This document shows positions 9,111 to 17,242 of a stretch of DNA of 64,000 bases, one piece after another. Each line of letters starts with the position of its first letter. The first letter of the stretch is position 1. This stretch comes from Kibdelosporangium banguiense. Its GTDB lineage: Bacteria; Actinomycetota; Actinomycetes; Mycobacteriales; Pseudonocardiaceae. A program made the position numbers and the translations under genes. Below the pieces are notes generated by a model. That model ran no database searches and had not been told where the DNA came from. It saw only the letters and a list, made by a program, of their open reading frames with translations. Location: assembly GCF_017876405.1 (NCBI RefSeq), contig NZ_JAGINW010000001.1, forward strand, positions 7,143,203-7,207,202, in the 5' to 3' direction.

Positions 9111-9214
9111 CATTCGAAGCCATGTGCACACCGGTTTGCCTCTTTTGCCGAAAACCAATCCTAGGGTGTGGCCTGGCACGAATGGCTGACAGGCGGATGG
9201 AAAGGGGCAGGCCT

Positions 9215-10480
9215 GTGCGCGTGGCACCGGAGTTGGCGGGACTCATGGAGCGACTGCTGGGGGCGAAGCTGCCGGTCGGGGTGCGGGCGTGGGATGGGAG
9301 CCGCGCCGGCAATCCGGACGGGCCGTGCGTCGTGCTCAACTCGCGCCGGGCGCTCAGGCACGTGCTGTGGGAGCCGGGGGAGCTGGGACTGGCTCGCGCG
9401 TACGTGACCGGGGACCTGGATGTCGACGGCGATCTCGCTGAGGGGCTGAGCCGGTTCTGGCGGCTGGGACGCAAGGTCCGGCCGAAGCCGGGGGACTGGC
9501 TGGACATCGTCCGCCTCGCCGCCAAACTGGGCGTGATCGGGTTGCGGCCTCGTCCGCCCGTCGCGGAGGCACGCCTCAACGGAAAGCTGCACACGCGTGG
9601 CCGCGACCGTGCGGCGATCGCGCACCACTATGACCTGTCGAACGCGTTCTACAAGCTGTTGCTCGACCCGCACATGGCTTATTCCTGTGCGTACTGGACC
9701 TCGGACGATCCGGCGTACCGGCTGGTCGACGCGCAGACCGACAAGCTGGACCTGATCTGCCGCAAGCTGGACCTGCAGCCGGGGATGCGGTTGCTGGACG
9801 TGGGATGCGGGTGGGGCTCCCTGCTGATCCACGCGGCCGCCAACTATGGCGTGCACGCGACTGGAATCACCTTGTCCGAGCAGCAACGCGATCACGTCCA
9901 GGCGCGTGTCGCGGAGGCCGAGCTGACAGGCAAGGTGGACGTGCGGCTGCAGGACTATCGCGAGCTCACCGCGAAGCCGTTCGACGCCGTGGCCTCGATC
10001 GAAATGGGCGAACACGTCGGCGAGGAGAACTACCCGGCGTACGCCTCGACGTTGTTCCGCCTGCTCAAACCCGAGGGCCGACTCGTGTTGCAGCAGATGT
10101 CCCGTGGCGCGGTCGCACCCGGCGGCGGCGCGTTCATCGAGACCTACATAGCGCCCGACATGACCATGCGGCCAATCGGCTCAACGCTGAACCACCTGGC
10201 TGGAGCCGGTTTCGAGATCCGGGACGTGCAGGCGATGCGCGAGCACTACGTCTGGACCTGCCGCGCCTGGGCCTCGACGCTGGAGGAACGCTGGCAGGAC
10301 GCGGTCGCCTTGGTCGGACCTGAGCAGGCCCGCGTCTGGCGCCTCTACCTGGCCGGTGGCGCCCTGGCGTTCGCCGAGAACAGAATGGGTGTGGACCAGA
10401 TCGTGGCCGTCCGGACCACAGTGGACGGCCGCAGCGGCATGCCGGCCACTGGCCTTTCCCCGGCCGGGGTGGTGAACTGA
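9215..10480 (+). CDS. cyclopropane-fatty-acid-synthase-like methyltransferase (copy 2)
   Basis: Second CFA-synthase-like methyltransferase, 421 residues. SAM motif 'LLDVGCGWGSLLI' and the family signatures 'HYDLSNAFYKLLLDP' and 'MAYSCAYW' are intact; 'ASIEMGEHVGEENYP' aligns with the corresponding block of copy 1. GTG at 9215 is preferred because GAAAGGGG lies 8 bp upstream; ATG at 9197 is an alternative, and the open frame extends to 9122. It differs from copy 1 across much of its length, so it is a paralogue with possibly different acyl specificity, not a recent duplication. It is followed 4 bp later by the DUF1295 gene. Confidence 0.83.
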   Translation: MRVAPELAGLMERLLGAKLPVGVRAWDGSRAGNPDGPCVVLNSRRALRHVLWEPGELGLARAYVTGDLDVDGDLAEGLSRFWRLGRKVRPKPGDWLDIVRLAAKLGVIGLRPRPPVAEARLNGKLHTRGRDRAAIAHHYDLSNAFYKLLLDPHMAYSCAYWTSDDPAYRLVDAQTDKLDLICRKLDLQPGMRLLDVGCGWGSLLIHAAANYGVHATGITLSEQQRDHVQARVAEAELTGKVDVRLQDYRELTAKPFDAVASIEMGEHVGEENYPAYASTLFRLLKPEGRLVLQQMSRGAVAPGGGAFIETYIAPDMTMRPIGSTLNHLAGAGFEIRDVQAMREHYVWTCRAWASTLEERWQDAVALVGPEQARVWRLYLAGGALAFAENRMGVDQIVAVRTTVDGRSGMPATGLSPAGVVN

Positions 10481-10484
10481 CCCG

Positions 10485-11267
10485 ATGGCGTCCTTCCTGC
10501 TCAACCTCGCGGTCAGTGCCGTCGCGGTCGTGGTGCTGCTCGCCTTGGTGTTCGCGATCTCAGTGCGGCGTGACCGGCACGACTTGATCGACGTCTTCTG
10601 GGGCCTGGGCTTCGCAGTGGTGGCGGCCGTGTCCCTGCTGATGGCGGACTCGTCACAGGTCCTGATAGCCGTGCTGACGATGGTCTGGGGTGTGCGCCTG
10701 GCCGTCCACATCGGAATCCGTAACCACGGCAAGCCAGAGGATCCCAGGTATGTGGCGATCCGCAAGCGCGCCAAGGGAAACCCGAATCTGCACCTGGCGA
10801 AGGTGGTCTACCTGACCCAGGGTGCGATCCTGCTCTTCGTGTCATTGCCGGTGCAGGCCGCACAGTACATTCCGCCTCCACCCACGTGGCTCCTGATCAT
10901 CGGCGTGGTGATCTGGCTTGTGGGTTTCGTCTTCGAAACAGTCGGCGACTGGCAACTGACCCGTTTCAAAGCCGACCCAGCCAACAAAGGCCTCGTCATG
11001 ACCGGCGGTCTATGGCGCTACACTCGCCACCCGAACTATTTCGGCGACGCAGCCGTCTGGTGGGGCCTCTATTTGCTGGCCTGCTCCCACTGGGCCGGCA
11101 TCATCACGGTCTTGTCCCCTGTCGTGATGACCTGGCTGCTGGCAAATGGCTCAGGTAAACCCCTGACCGAGCGCCACATGAAGAAATCCCGTCCGGGTTA
11201 TGCGGAATACGTGGAACGCACCAGCGGCTTCTTCCCTTTGCCGCCGAAAAAGCCCGTCAAGAACTGA
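10485..11267 (+). CDS. DUF1295 membrane protein, steroid 5-alpha-reductase-like
   Basis: 260-residue integral membrane protein with about six or seven hydrophobic segments. The C-terminal half carries the DUF1295/isoprenylcysteine-methyltransferase-fold signature 'GLWRYTRHPNYFGDAAVWWG', and 'RPGYAEYVERTSGFFPLPPK' closes the protein, as in Rv0446c-like proteins. The family is related to NAD(P)H-dependent steroid reductases, so a reductase acting on a lipid intermediate is plausible. It starts 4 bp after the methyltransferase copy 2 stop, so the two are one operon. A bidirectional terminator follows. Confidence 0.83.
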   Translation: MASFLLNLAVSAVAVVVLLALVFAISVRRDRHDLIDVFWGLGFAVVAAVSLLMADSSQVLIAVLTMVWGVRLAVHIGIRNHGKPEDPRYVAIRKRAKGNPNLHLAKVVYLTQGAILLFVSLPVQAAQYIPPPPTWLLIIGVVIWLVGFVFETVGDWQLTRFKADPANKGLVMTGGLWRYTRHPNYFGDAAVWWGLYLLACSHWAGIITVLSPVVMTWLLANGSGKPLTERHMKKSRPGYAEYVERTSGFFPLPPKKPVKN

Positions 11268-11338
11268 CCTGGGCTCAGTGAAAAGATCGTTCACAGAAGC
11301 ACTGGGCCGTCAGCGGGCTCACGATGACCTCAGGCAGG

Positions 11339-11374
11339 AAAATGCCTCCGGCCAAGTCGGCCGGAGGCATTTTT
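11339..11374. terminator. bidirectional intrinsic terminator
   Basis: Arms AAAATGCCTCCGGCC and GGCCGGAGGCATTTT with a 5-base loop, flanked by an A run on one side and T run on the other. It lies between the convergent DUF1295 gene and the small basic protein gene and can serve both strands. Confidence 0.9.
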
Positions 11375-11384
11375 CTGGAAACTG

Positions 11385-11618
11385 TCAGCCGCCGCTTCGG
11401 CGCTGGGTGAAGTTGCGGTGGCCGGGCACTGCTTGGTTGCGCATGTTCTGGACCTTGCCGAAGGTCTTGGCCTGGGGTTTCTGGGCGCGGCGTTCGGCGC
11501 GGCTGAGCTTGGGCTCGTCGTCGGCGGCTTCGCGGGGCTCGATGGGCTTCATGAACGAGAGCTCCTGCGGCTCGGTCGTGGTCGCAGGGGCCTTCTTTTT
11601 CGCGCTCTTGGATGACAA
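11385..11618 (-). CDS. small basic conserved hypothetical protein
   Basis: 77 residues, no membrane segment. The N-terminus is lysine-rich (SSKSAKKKAP), the middle has 'LSRAERRAQKP', and the C-terminus ends in 'RNFTQRRSGG'. TTG at 11618 is chosen because GGGAGG lies 5 bp upstream. The longer frame to 11672 has no ribosome site. Composition suggests a nucleic-acid- or ribosome-binding protein, but no family function is known to me. Confidence 0.65.
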   Translation of the reverse strand: MSSKSAKKKAPATTTEPQELSFMKPIEPREAADDEPKLSRAERRAQKPQAKTFGKVQNMRNQAVPGHRNFTQRRSGG

Positions 11619-11764
11619 GGGAACCTCCCGGAAAAGGGTGACGTGAGACGTACTTCTGGCGGGAACGCGCATGGCGCGCGGAGGTTCTCAGATGCCCATG
11701 GGACTGACGATAGCAGCGACCCCGCCGGTGCGCACCCTTAATCCACGTCGACTGTCCTATTGGG

Positions 11765-12418
11765 TCACACAGGGATGGCGATCGCCGTGATGACCAGGCC
11801 GTCTCCGACGATCCAGCGGCCGTCGAAGCCGTCCAGCTGCTCGCCTGCGACGACTGGGCCGGGCACCATGAGCTTGGCCTGGAAGGTTCCGTCCCGCCCC
11901 AGTGTGATCGAGGCCTCCTCGAAGCCCAGCCACTTGTTCGTCAGCGGGTACCACGCCTTGTAGACGGTCTCCTTGGCGCAGAACAGCATCCGGTCCCAGT
12001 GCACCTCGCTGTCGGCGGCCTTCAAATCCTCCAGGTGCTTCTTTTCCTCGTCCCGGGAGATCACGCCGAGGACGCCTTCGGGCAGTGGCCCGTGTGGCTC
12101 GGCGTCGATGCCCAGAGTGTGGATGTCGGAGGAGTGGGCCACGACCGCGGCACGGTAGCCGGCGCAGTGCGTCATGCTGCCTACGACGCCCGCGGGCCAC
12201 TGCGGGGCGCCGCGCTCACCGTTCAGAAGCGGCGCGGGTGGGATGCCTAGCTCGGCGAAGGCCTGGCGGGCGCAGTGGCGTACGGTCGCGAACTCGCGTC
12301 GCCGCTTGTCCACGGCCTTGGACACGCGCTCGGCTTCCTCGGGGAACATCGTGGACTCGGGTGCGTCGGTGAATGTGTCGCGGCTGGCCACGCCTGCCGG
12401 CATCAGCTTCTCGATCAT
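11765..12418 (-). CDS. 4'-phosphopantetheinyl transferase (Sfp/EntD type)
   Basis: 217 residues. It transfers phosphopantetheine from CoA to carrier proteins of NRPS/PKS or siderophore pathways. The two family motifs are present: 'LGIDAEPHGPLPEGV' (Mg-binding Asp/Glu) and 'FCAKETVYKAWYPL' (the W/F-x-x-K-E-x-x-x-K motif). The N-terminal 'GSMTHCAGY' block matches the EntD-like subgroup. ATG at 12418 overlaps the stop of the upstream metallophosphoesterase (ATGA on the minus strand), so the pair is translationally coupled, an arrangement common in actinomycetes. Confidence 0.9.
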   Translation of the reverse strand: MIEKLMPAGVASRDTFTDAPESTMFPEEAERVSKAVDKRRREFATVRHCARQAFAELGIPPAPLLNGERGAPQWPAGVVGSMTHCAGYRAAVVAHSSDIHTLGIDAEPHGPLPEGVLGVISRDEEKKHLEDLKAADSEVHWDRMLFCAKETVYKAWYPLTNKWLGFEEASITLGRDGTFQAKLMVPGPVVAGEQLDGFDGRWIVGDGLVITAIAIPV

Positions 12419-13260
12419 GGCGCCACCCGCACGGGCAGCACCGGGCGCAGCAGCTTGTCGGGCAGCCCGCGCGGCTTCCACTCCCGCGGATAACCGAGCG
12501 AGACCTCCTTGAACGGCACGCCGTCGTACACGGTGTGCCGCGGGATGTGCAGGTGCCCGTACACGACCGCGGCCGTGTTGAACCTCGTATGCCAGTCAGC
12601 TGACTGAACTGTGCCGCACCACTGTGCGAACACGGGGTAGCGCAGGACCCGCGTGGGCTGACGGACCAGCGGCCAGTGGTTGACCAGCACCAACGGCACG
12701 GATGGGTCGCACTCGGCCAGCCGTCGCTCCGACTCCTTCACGCGCGCGTCGCACCAGGCGTCGATCGACGGGTACGGGTCCGGGTGCAGCATGTACTCAT
12801 CCGTGCAGACGATCCCGGCCTCGTGTGCCGCGGCCAGGGACTCTTCCTTGGTGTTCACGCCGTCGATCCGGAAGGTGTAGTCGTAGAGCACGAACAGCGG
12901 CGCGATCCGCACCGGGCCGCCGGCACCGGTCCAGACCGGGAACTCGTCCTCCGGCGTGAGCACGCCCAGCCCGCGGCAGATCTGGACCAGGTGCTCGTAG
13001 CGCTCGACGCCCTTGAGCTGCACCGCGTCCTTCGACGTGGTCCAGAGCTCGTGGTTGCCCGGCACCCAGATCACGGTGTCGAACCGCGATTTCAGCAGCG
13101 ACAACGTCGCCTCGATGTCGGCGACGTTCTCGGCCACGTCACCGGCGACGATGAGCCAGTCGCCAGGGTGATCGGGCCGTAGGCCGTCGACGATCGGCCG
13201 GTTCTCCTCGTGCCCCACATGCAGGTCGCTGATGGCCAGCAGTTGCGGTGTCGCGCTCAC
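12415..13260 (-). CDS. calcineurin-like metallophosphoesterase
   Basis: 281 residues with the complete metal-binding set of the superfamily: 'AISDLHVGHEE', 'IVAGDVAEN', 'WVPGNHELW', 'LVNHWPL' and 'VYGHLHIPR'. GTG at 13260 (or the adjacent GTG at 13263) begins the protein just before the first motif; the open frame to 13356 is longer but lacks support. The substrate is unknown. Coupling to the phosphopantetheinyl transferase gene suggests a role connected to CoA or phosphopantetheine turnover, which is inference only. Confidence 0.85.
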   Translation of the reverse strand: MSATPQLLAISDLHVGHEENRPIVDGLRPDHPGDWLIVAGDVAENVADIEATLSLLKSRFDTVIWVPGNHELWTTSKDAVQLKGVERYEHLVQICRGLGVLTPEDEFPVWTGAGGPVRIAPLFVLYDYTFRIDGVNTKEESLAAAHEAGIVCTDEYMLHPDPYPSIDAWCDARVKESERRLAECDPSVPLVLVNHWPLVRQPTRVLRYPVFAQWCGTVQSADWHTRFNTAAVVYGHLHIPRHTVYDGVPFKEVSLGYPREWKPRGLPDKLLRPVLPVRVAP

Positions 13261-13381
13261 CACAATGACCTTACCGAGCCCGCACCAGACAAATCCTTCT
13301 TCCGGTGTGACGCCCGCCTCTGGTAGGCCTGAACCACAGGTCCTTGCCGCCGCCACCGACCGGGATTGTGAGGGAGAGTCG

Positions 13382-15019
13382 ATGGCGCTCGACAGGCGGA
13401 AGTTCCTGGTAGGCGGCGCGGCGGCGGCCGCGTACGGGACGGCGGCGGGCCAGGCTGGAGCAACACCCCCAGACTTATGGGCGGAGTTCGCCGCGAACCC
13501 CTACGACCACCCCCAGATTCCCAACGTGTCGTTCGCCGGGTACCGGCTGGGGGAGCGCCCGCCCAAGCGGCCTGGCAGGACGAGCGTCCTGCGTTACGGC
13601 GCGAAGCCGGACGGCTCGACGGACGCGTCAGGCGCGATCAACCGGGCGATCGTGGACGTCGGACGCGCGGGAGGCGGGGTCGTGCTGGTGCCGGCGGGCG
13701 TCTACCGCATCGACCACATCATCGAGATCGGCTACGACAACGTCGTCCTCCAGGGCGCGGGCAGCGGCCAGACCACGCTGTACGCGACCCGGTCGCTGGA
13801 GGAGATCGTCGGTATCAACCGCAGCCGCTTCGGCACCGAGAACTCCGCGTGGAGTTGGTGCGGAGCGCTCATCTGGATCTGTCACCGCGATCGGTACCGG
13901 CCGTTGATCAACGCCATTCAGGCACGCCAATGGCCGTTGGAAGGCTGGCTGGGCAACGAAGGTGGAGAGAGCTCCGTTCTCGCCCAGGTCACGGGCTCGG
14001 CGCCGCGCGGCGCGTTCACCGTCACGGCCGCGGGGGCGCTTGTGCCGGGGCAACGCGTATTGCTGCAGGTCGACGACGACCCACAGCACGGCCTGCTCAA
14101 ACACATGTGCGGTGATATCCCCGGCACCACCTCCTACGTCTGGACGGACAAGATCAAATTGCTGTCCTACAAGCCCTTCATGTGGCCAGTACGGATCGCG
14201 GAGGTGAACGGTTCACGCGTGACGCTCGCGCAGCCCCTGCCGGTCGAGCTGCGCCCGGAGTGGAATGCGCGGTTCACCACCAGCGCGCCCGCCGTCATGG
14301 GCGCGGGTGTCGAAGGCCTGACGCTGCGGATGGTGAAGACGGTCCGCCCGGCCCACCTGCAGGACAAGGGCTACAACGGGCTGGTGTTCCAATGCGCGTG
14401 GGACTGCTGGGCCGATGACGTGTCCGTTGTGGACAGCGACAACGGATTCCTGCTGGTCTCGGCCAAGGGCGTGACGATGTCGCGGACCCGGGTGAGCGGA
14501 CGTGGCCAGCATCACTCCTACGCGTGCCGCGAGCAGTCGCACGACAACTTGATCGAGGGCTTCGCCATCGGCCGGTTCACCGAGCCGCCCACGCCCGGCT
14601 CCGGGCACCACGGGATCAACGTGGAAGGCTTGTCCTGTGGGAACGTCTGGTCCCGCGGCCGGATGCAGGCGGGCACGTTCGACACCCACCGCGGGCTGCC
14701 GTTCGGCAATGTCCGAACTGAGGTCGAGATCTTCAACGACGGGTCACACGGCGGCAGCGCGGACGCAGGTCCCTTGTATGGCGCACGATTCGTGCACTGG
14801 AACGTGACGGTGACCAACGAACGGGCCGGCTGCGTCCGGATCGATCAGGTCGCGCCGTGCAGCGCGACGGTTGGTATCTCAACGGTTCGCGACTTCGGGC
14901 AGATCGACCGGCCGGACTTCACCGGGCCCCTGCAGTCCAAGCTGGAGAGCTACGGCGCCACCGCGGTCACGCCGCCGAACCTGTACCGCGGACAGCGAAT
15001 TTTGCGTGGTTTCGAGTAG
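13382..15019 (+). CDS. Tat-exported right-handed beta-helix protein (pectate-lyase-like)
   Basis: 545 residues. The N-terminus 'LDRRKFLVGGAAAAAYG' is a twin-arginine signal (R-R-K-F-L variant) followed by an Ala-rich segment, so the protein is probably exported folded. 'SVLRYGAKPDGSTDASGAIN' is the hallmark start of pectate-lyase_3/GH28-type beta-helices, with 'GGGVVLVPAGVYRI' and 'VVLQGAGSGQTTLY' as further coils. Probably a polysaccharide lyase or hydrolase acting on an extracellular glycan; the substrate cannot be told. ATG at 13382 follows a GGGAGAG site; the open frame further upstream (13232) overlaps the divergent phosphoesterase. Confidence 0.8.
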   Translation: MALDRRKFLVGGAAAAAYGTAAGQAGATPPDLWAEFAANPYDHPQIPNVSFAGYRLGERPPKRPGRTSVLRYGAKPDGSTDASGAINRAIVDVGRAGGGVVLVPAGVYRIDHIIEIGYDNVVLQGAGSGQTTLYATRSLEEIVGINRSRFGTENSAWSWCGALIWICHRDRYRPLINAIQARQWPLEGWLGNEGGESSVLAQVTGSAPRGAFTVTAAGALVPGQRVLLQVDDDPQHGLLKHMCGDIPGTTSYVWTDKIKLLSYKPFMWPVRIAEVNGSRVTLAQPLPVELRPEWNARFTTSAPAVMGAGVEGLTLRMVKTVRPAHLQDKGYNGLVFQCAWDCWADDVSVVDSDNGFLLVSAKGVTMSRTRVSGRGQHHSYACREQSHDNLIEGFAIGRFTEPPTPGSGHHGINVEGLSCGNVWSRGRMQAGTFDTHRGLPFGNVRTEVEIFNDGSHGGSADAGPLYGARFVHWNVTVTNERAGCVRIDQVAPCSATVGISTVRDFGQIDRPDFTGPLQSKLESYGATAVTPPNLYRGQRILRGFE

Positions 15020-15127
15020 ACGTCACATCACATTGGTCTAAAAAGATCAACGCATCGGTTGTGCGGGACCGCCGAATGCGGGTACTTCTATAGGTAGAGA
15101 AGCTTTGCTACAGCTGGGAGTCCCGGC

Positions 15128-17173
15128 ATGATCACCGGATCGGACCGCCGTGTTTGGCGTCTGCTCGCCGTGCCCGCGCTCGTCGCGGCCGTCCTGCTCT
15201 GCGCGCTGGCCGGTCTGGTGTGGTTACTCGGCCTGCCGGAGACCTCTCTACTGTGGACGGTCGCGGCGCTGGCCGGGCTGGCGCCGCTGACGGTCTGGTC
15301 GATCGAGGACCTCGTGGTGGGCCGGCGGGTCGGCGGTGCGCTGATGGCCGTCCCCGTGATCGCCGGCGCGTTGCTGGTGGGGGAGGACGAAGTCGGAGCG
15401 CTCTTCGGGATGCTCACGTGTGCATGCCGTGGCCTGGAAGCGTTTGTCTGGCGTCGTGCTCGCCGCCATGTCACCTCGTTGGCCCAGGACAGATCCGCGC
15501 GGGGGATCAAAACGGGGGAGCGCGTCCTGGTCGGAACGGGTGAGGTGGTGCCCGTCGATGGCCGGCTGCTCGCCGACGCCGTGCTGGACGAGTCCCGGCT
15601 GTCCGGAGATCCGATCGCAGTGCTGTGCCGCAAGGGCGAACTCGTCCGCAGTGGCGTGATCAACGCAGGTGAACCGGTCGAACTGATCGCGACAGTGCCG
15701 GACACAGAGGGAACATGGGCCGCCATGGGGCGGCTCGCACAGCGCTCTCTCGACGACGGCGCAGGTCCGTTGCGCCGGGCAAACCGTGCGGCACTGGTGT
15801 TTTTGCCAGTTTCTGTCGCTGCTGCCGTTGCGGTCTGGCTGTTCACCGGGAGTCCGCTCGCTGCTTTCGGCGTGCTCGCCGTGGCCGCGCCTGGGCCGTT
15901 GTTGCTGGGCATGCCGCTGTCGCTCGCGGCTGGTCTGACCAGGGCTGTTCGGCAGGGCGTGGTCGTCGGCGACGTCGGTGTGCTGGCCTCGCTAGGGCGC
16001 GTTCGCGTCGGTGTGGTCGACAGCGCGGGTGTCGTGACGTTGGGGACTTTGTCCGTTACCGAGGTTGTCGCTGCCCCTGGCTGGCTGACCAACGATGTGC
16101 TGGCGCTGGCCGCGTCGGCCCAGCAGTTCCGGCCGGATCCTTTCGCGGGCGCTGTCGTTCGTGCCGCCAAGGGCGCAGGCGTTCGCGATACGGCTCACTC
16201 CGGCATGGTCACGTTTGCCGAGACCCAGCCGGAGATCGCGGCCGACTGGGTCAAGATCACGCTTGCGCGTGCCGCCTTGGACGGCGCGACCGTCGCGTGG
16301 GTCAAGATGGACGGGCAGCTGGTCGGTGCCTTGCTGGTCCGTGACGAGGTCCGGCCCGAGGCCTCCGATTCGCTGCGCAGCCTGCGGTCGGCCGGCATCC
16401 GGCGGCTGGTTCTGGTGACTCGCGGGCACCTCAACGACCCCGAGGATGTCGGCGTTCTGCTGGGCGTCGACGAACTGTGGACCGGCTGCGGAACCGCGGA
16501 CAAGGTCGAACGCGTCCGGGAGGAAAAGCGTCGCGGCCTGACTTTCATGGTCGGCGACGACCCGGCCGTCGGTGCCGCTGACGTGGGCATCGCCCTGAGC
16601 GGACGCGGTGCTTGTGTCGCGGACGTGATCATCGCCGACGGTCGCGTGACCCGCCTGGCCGACGCTCTGCGCACCGCACGCCGGTCCCGCTGGATCGGCG
16701 TCCTGGCCACAGCCGCAGGATTGATGCTGGTCGCGGGCGGTATGGCGCTGTCAGTCCTGGGATGGCTGGCCCCGATCCTGGCTGTGGCCGCGCGGATCGG
16801 CATAGACGCCCTTGTCGTGGGCATGTCCCTGCGTTCGCTCGCCCCCTGCCGCCCAGTTGCTGGTCCGGTCCTCGAACCCGACCGCCTCAGGCCCATCCGG
16901 CTGGCGATCAGCCAGGCCGCCGACTCCCTGTCGACCGGACTGACCCCACAGGCCCGCCAGTCGGTCCGGCGCGCCTACCACCTCATGTCCGACCACGTCG
17001 TGCCCCTGCAACGCACCGGCGAGATCGAACGCCAGGTCCGCCGCCTCGGCGCCCACCTGACCGCGCCGAATGCCCAGGTCGAGGACGTCCGCGCAACCTT
17101 GTACGGCCTCAACGCGGTCCTGAGCGAACGCCTCATCAGCCTGCGCAACGGCGCCCATCGTGGCCTCGATTGA
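15128..17173 (+). CDS. catalytically degenerate P-type ATPase-like protein
   Basis: 681-residue membrane protein with the domain order of a heavy-metal-type P-type ATPase, but the catalytic motifs are eroded. The phosphorylation loop reads D298-S-A-G-V instead of D-K-T-G-T. The actuator TGES region reads L-S-G-D-P (about 158-162), and the intramembrane CPC/CPS region reads A-P-G-P (254-257). The nucleotide-binding SEHP region reads F-R-P-D-P. The TGD region reads T-R-G-H (431-434), and GDGxND is G-D-D-P-A-V (476-481). Hydrophobic segments lie near 12-56, 70-85, 222-270 and 520-560. A 90-residue helical tail follows. A scaffold or regulatory pseudoenzyme is likelier than a pump. It is a single gene with no metal-binding neighbour. 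Confidence 0.75.
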   Translation: MITGSDRRVWRLLAVPALVAAVLLCALAGLVWLLGLPETSLLWTVAALAGLAPLTVWSIEDLVVGRRVGGALMAVPVIAGALLVGEDEVGALFGMLTCACRGLEAFVWRRARRHVTSLAQDRSARGIKTGERVLVGTGEVVPVDGRLLADAVLDESRLSGDPIAVLCRKGELVRSGVINAGEPVELIATVPDTEGTWAAMGRLAQRSLDDGAGPLRRANRAALVFLPVSVAAAVAVWLFTGSPLAAFGVLAVAAPGPLLLGMPLSLAAGLTRAVRQGVVVGDVGVLASLGRVRVGVVDSAGVVTLGTLSVTEVVAAPGWLTNDVLALAASAQQFRPDPFAGAVVRAAKGAGVRDTAHSGMVTFAETQPEIAADWVKITLARAALDGATVAWVKMDGQLVGALLVRDEVRPEASDSLRSLRSAGIRRLVLVTRGHLNDPEDVGVLLGVDELWTGCGTADKVERVREEKRRGLTFMVGDDPAVGAADVGIALSGRGACVADVIIADGRVTRLADALRTARRSRWIGVLATAAGLMLVAGGMALSVLGWLAPILAVAARIGIDALVVGMSLRSLAPCRPVAGPVLEPDRLRPIRLAISQAADSLSTGLTPQARQSVRRAYHLMSDHVVPLQRTGEIERQVRRLGAHLTAPNAQVEDVRATLYGLNAVLSERLISLRNGAHRGLD

Positions 17174-17242
17174 CGCCTGCTGTCCGGGCTTGACGGAGGG
17201 CCGGGTCAGAGGCACCGCGATTCGTGTCCGAGAATCGGCGGA

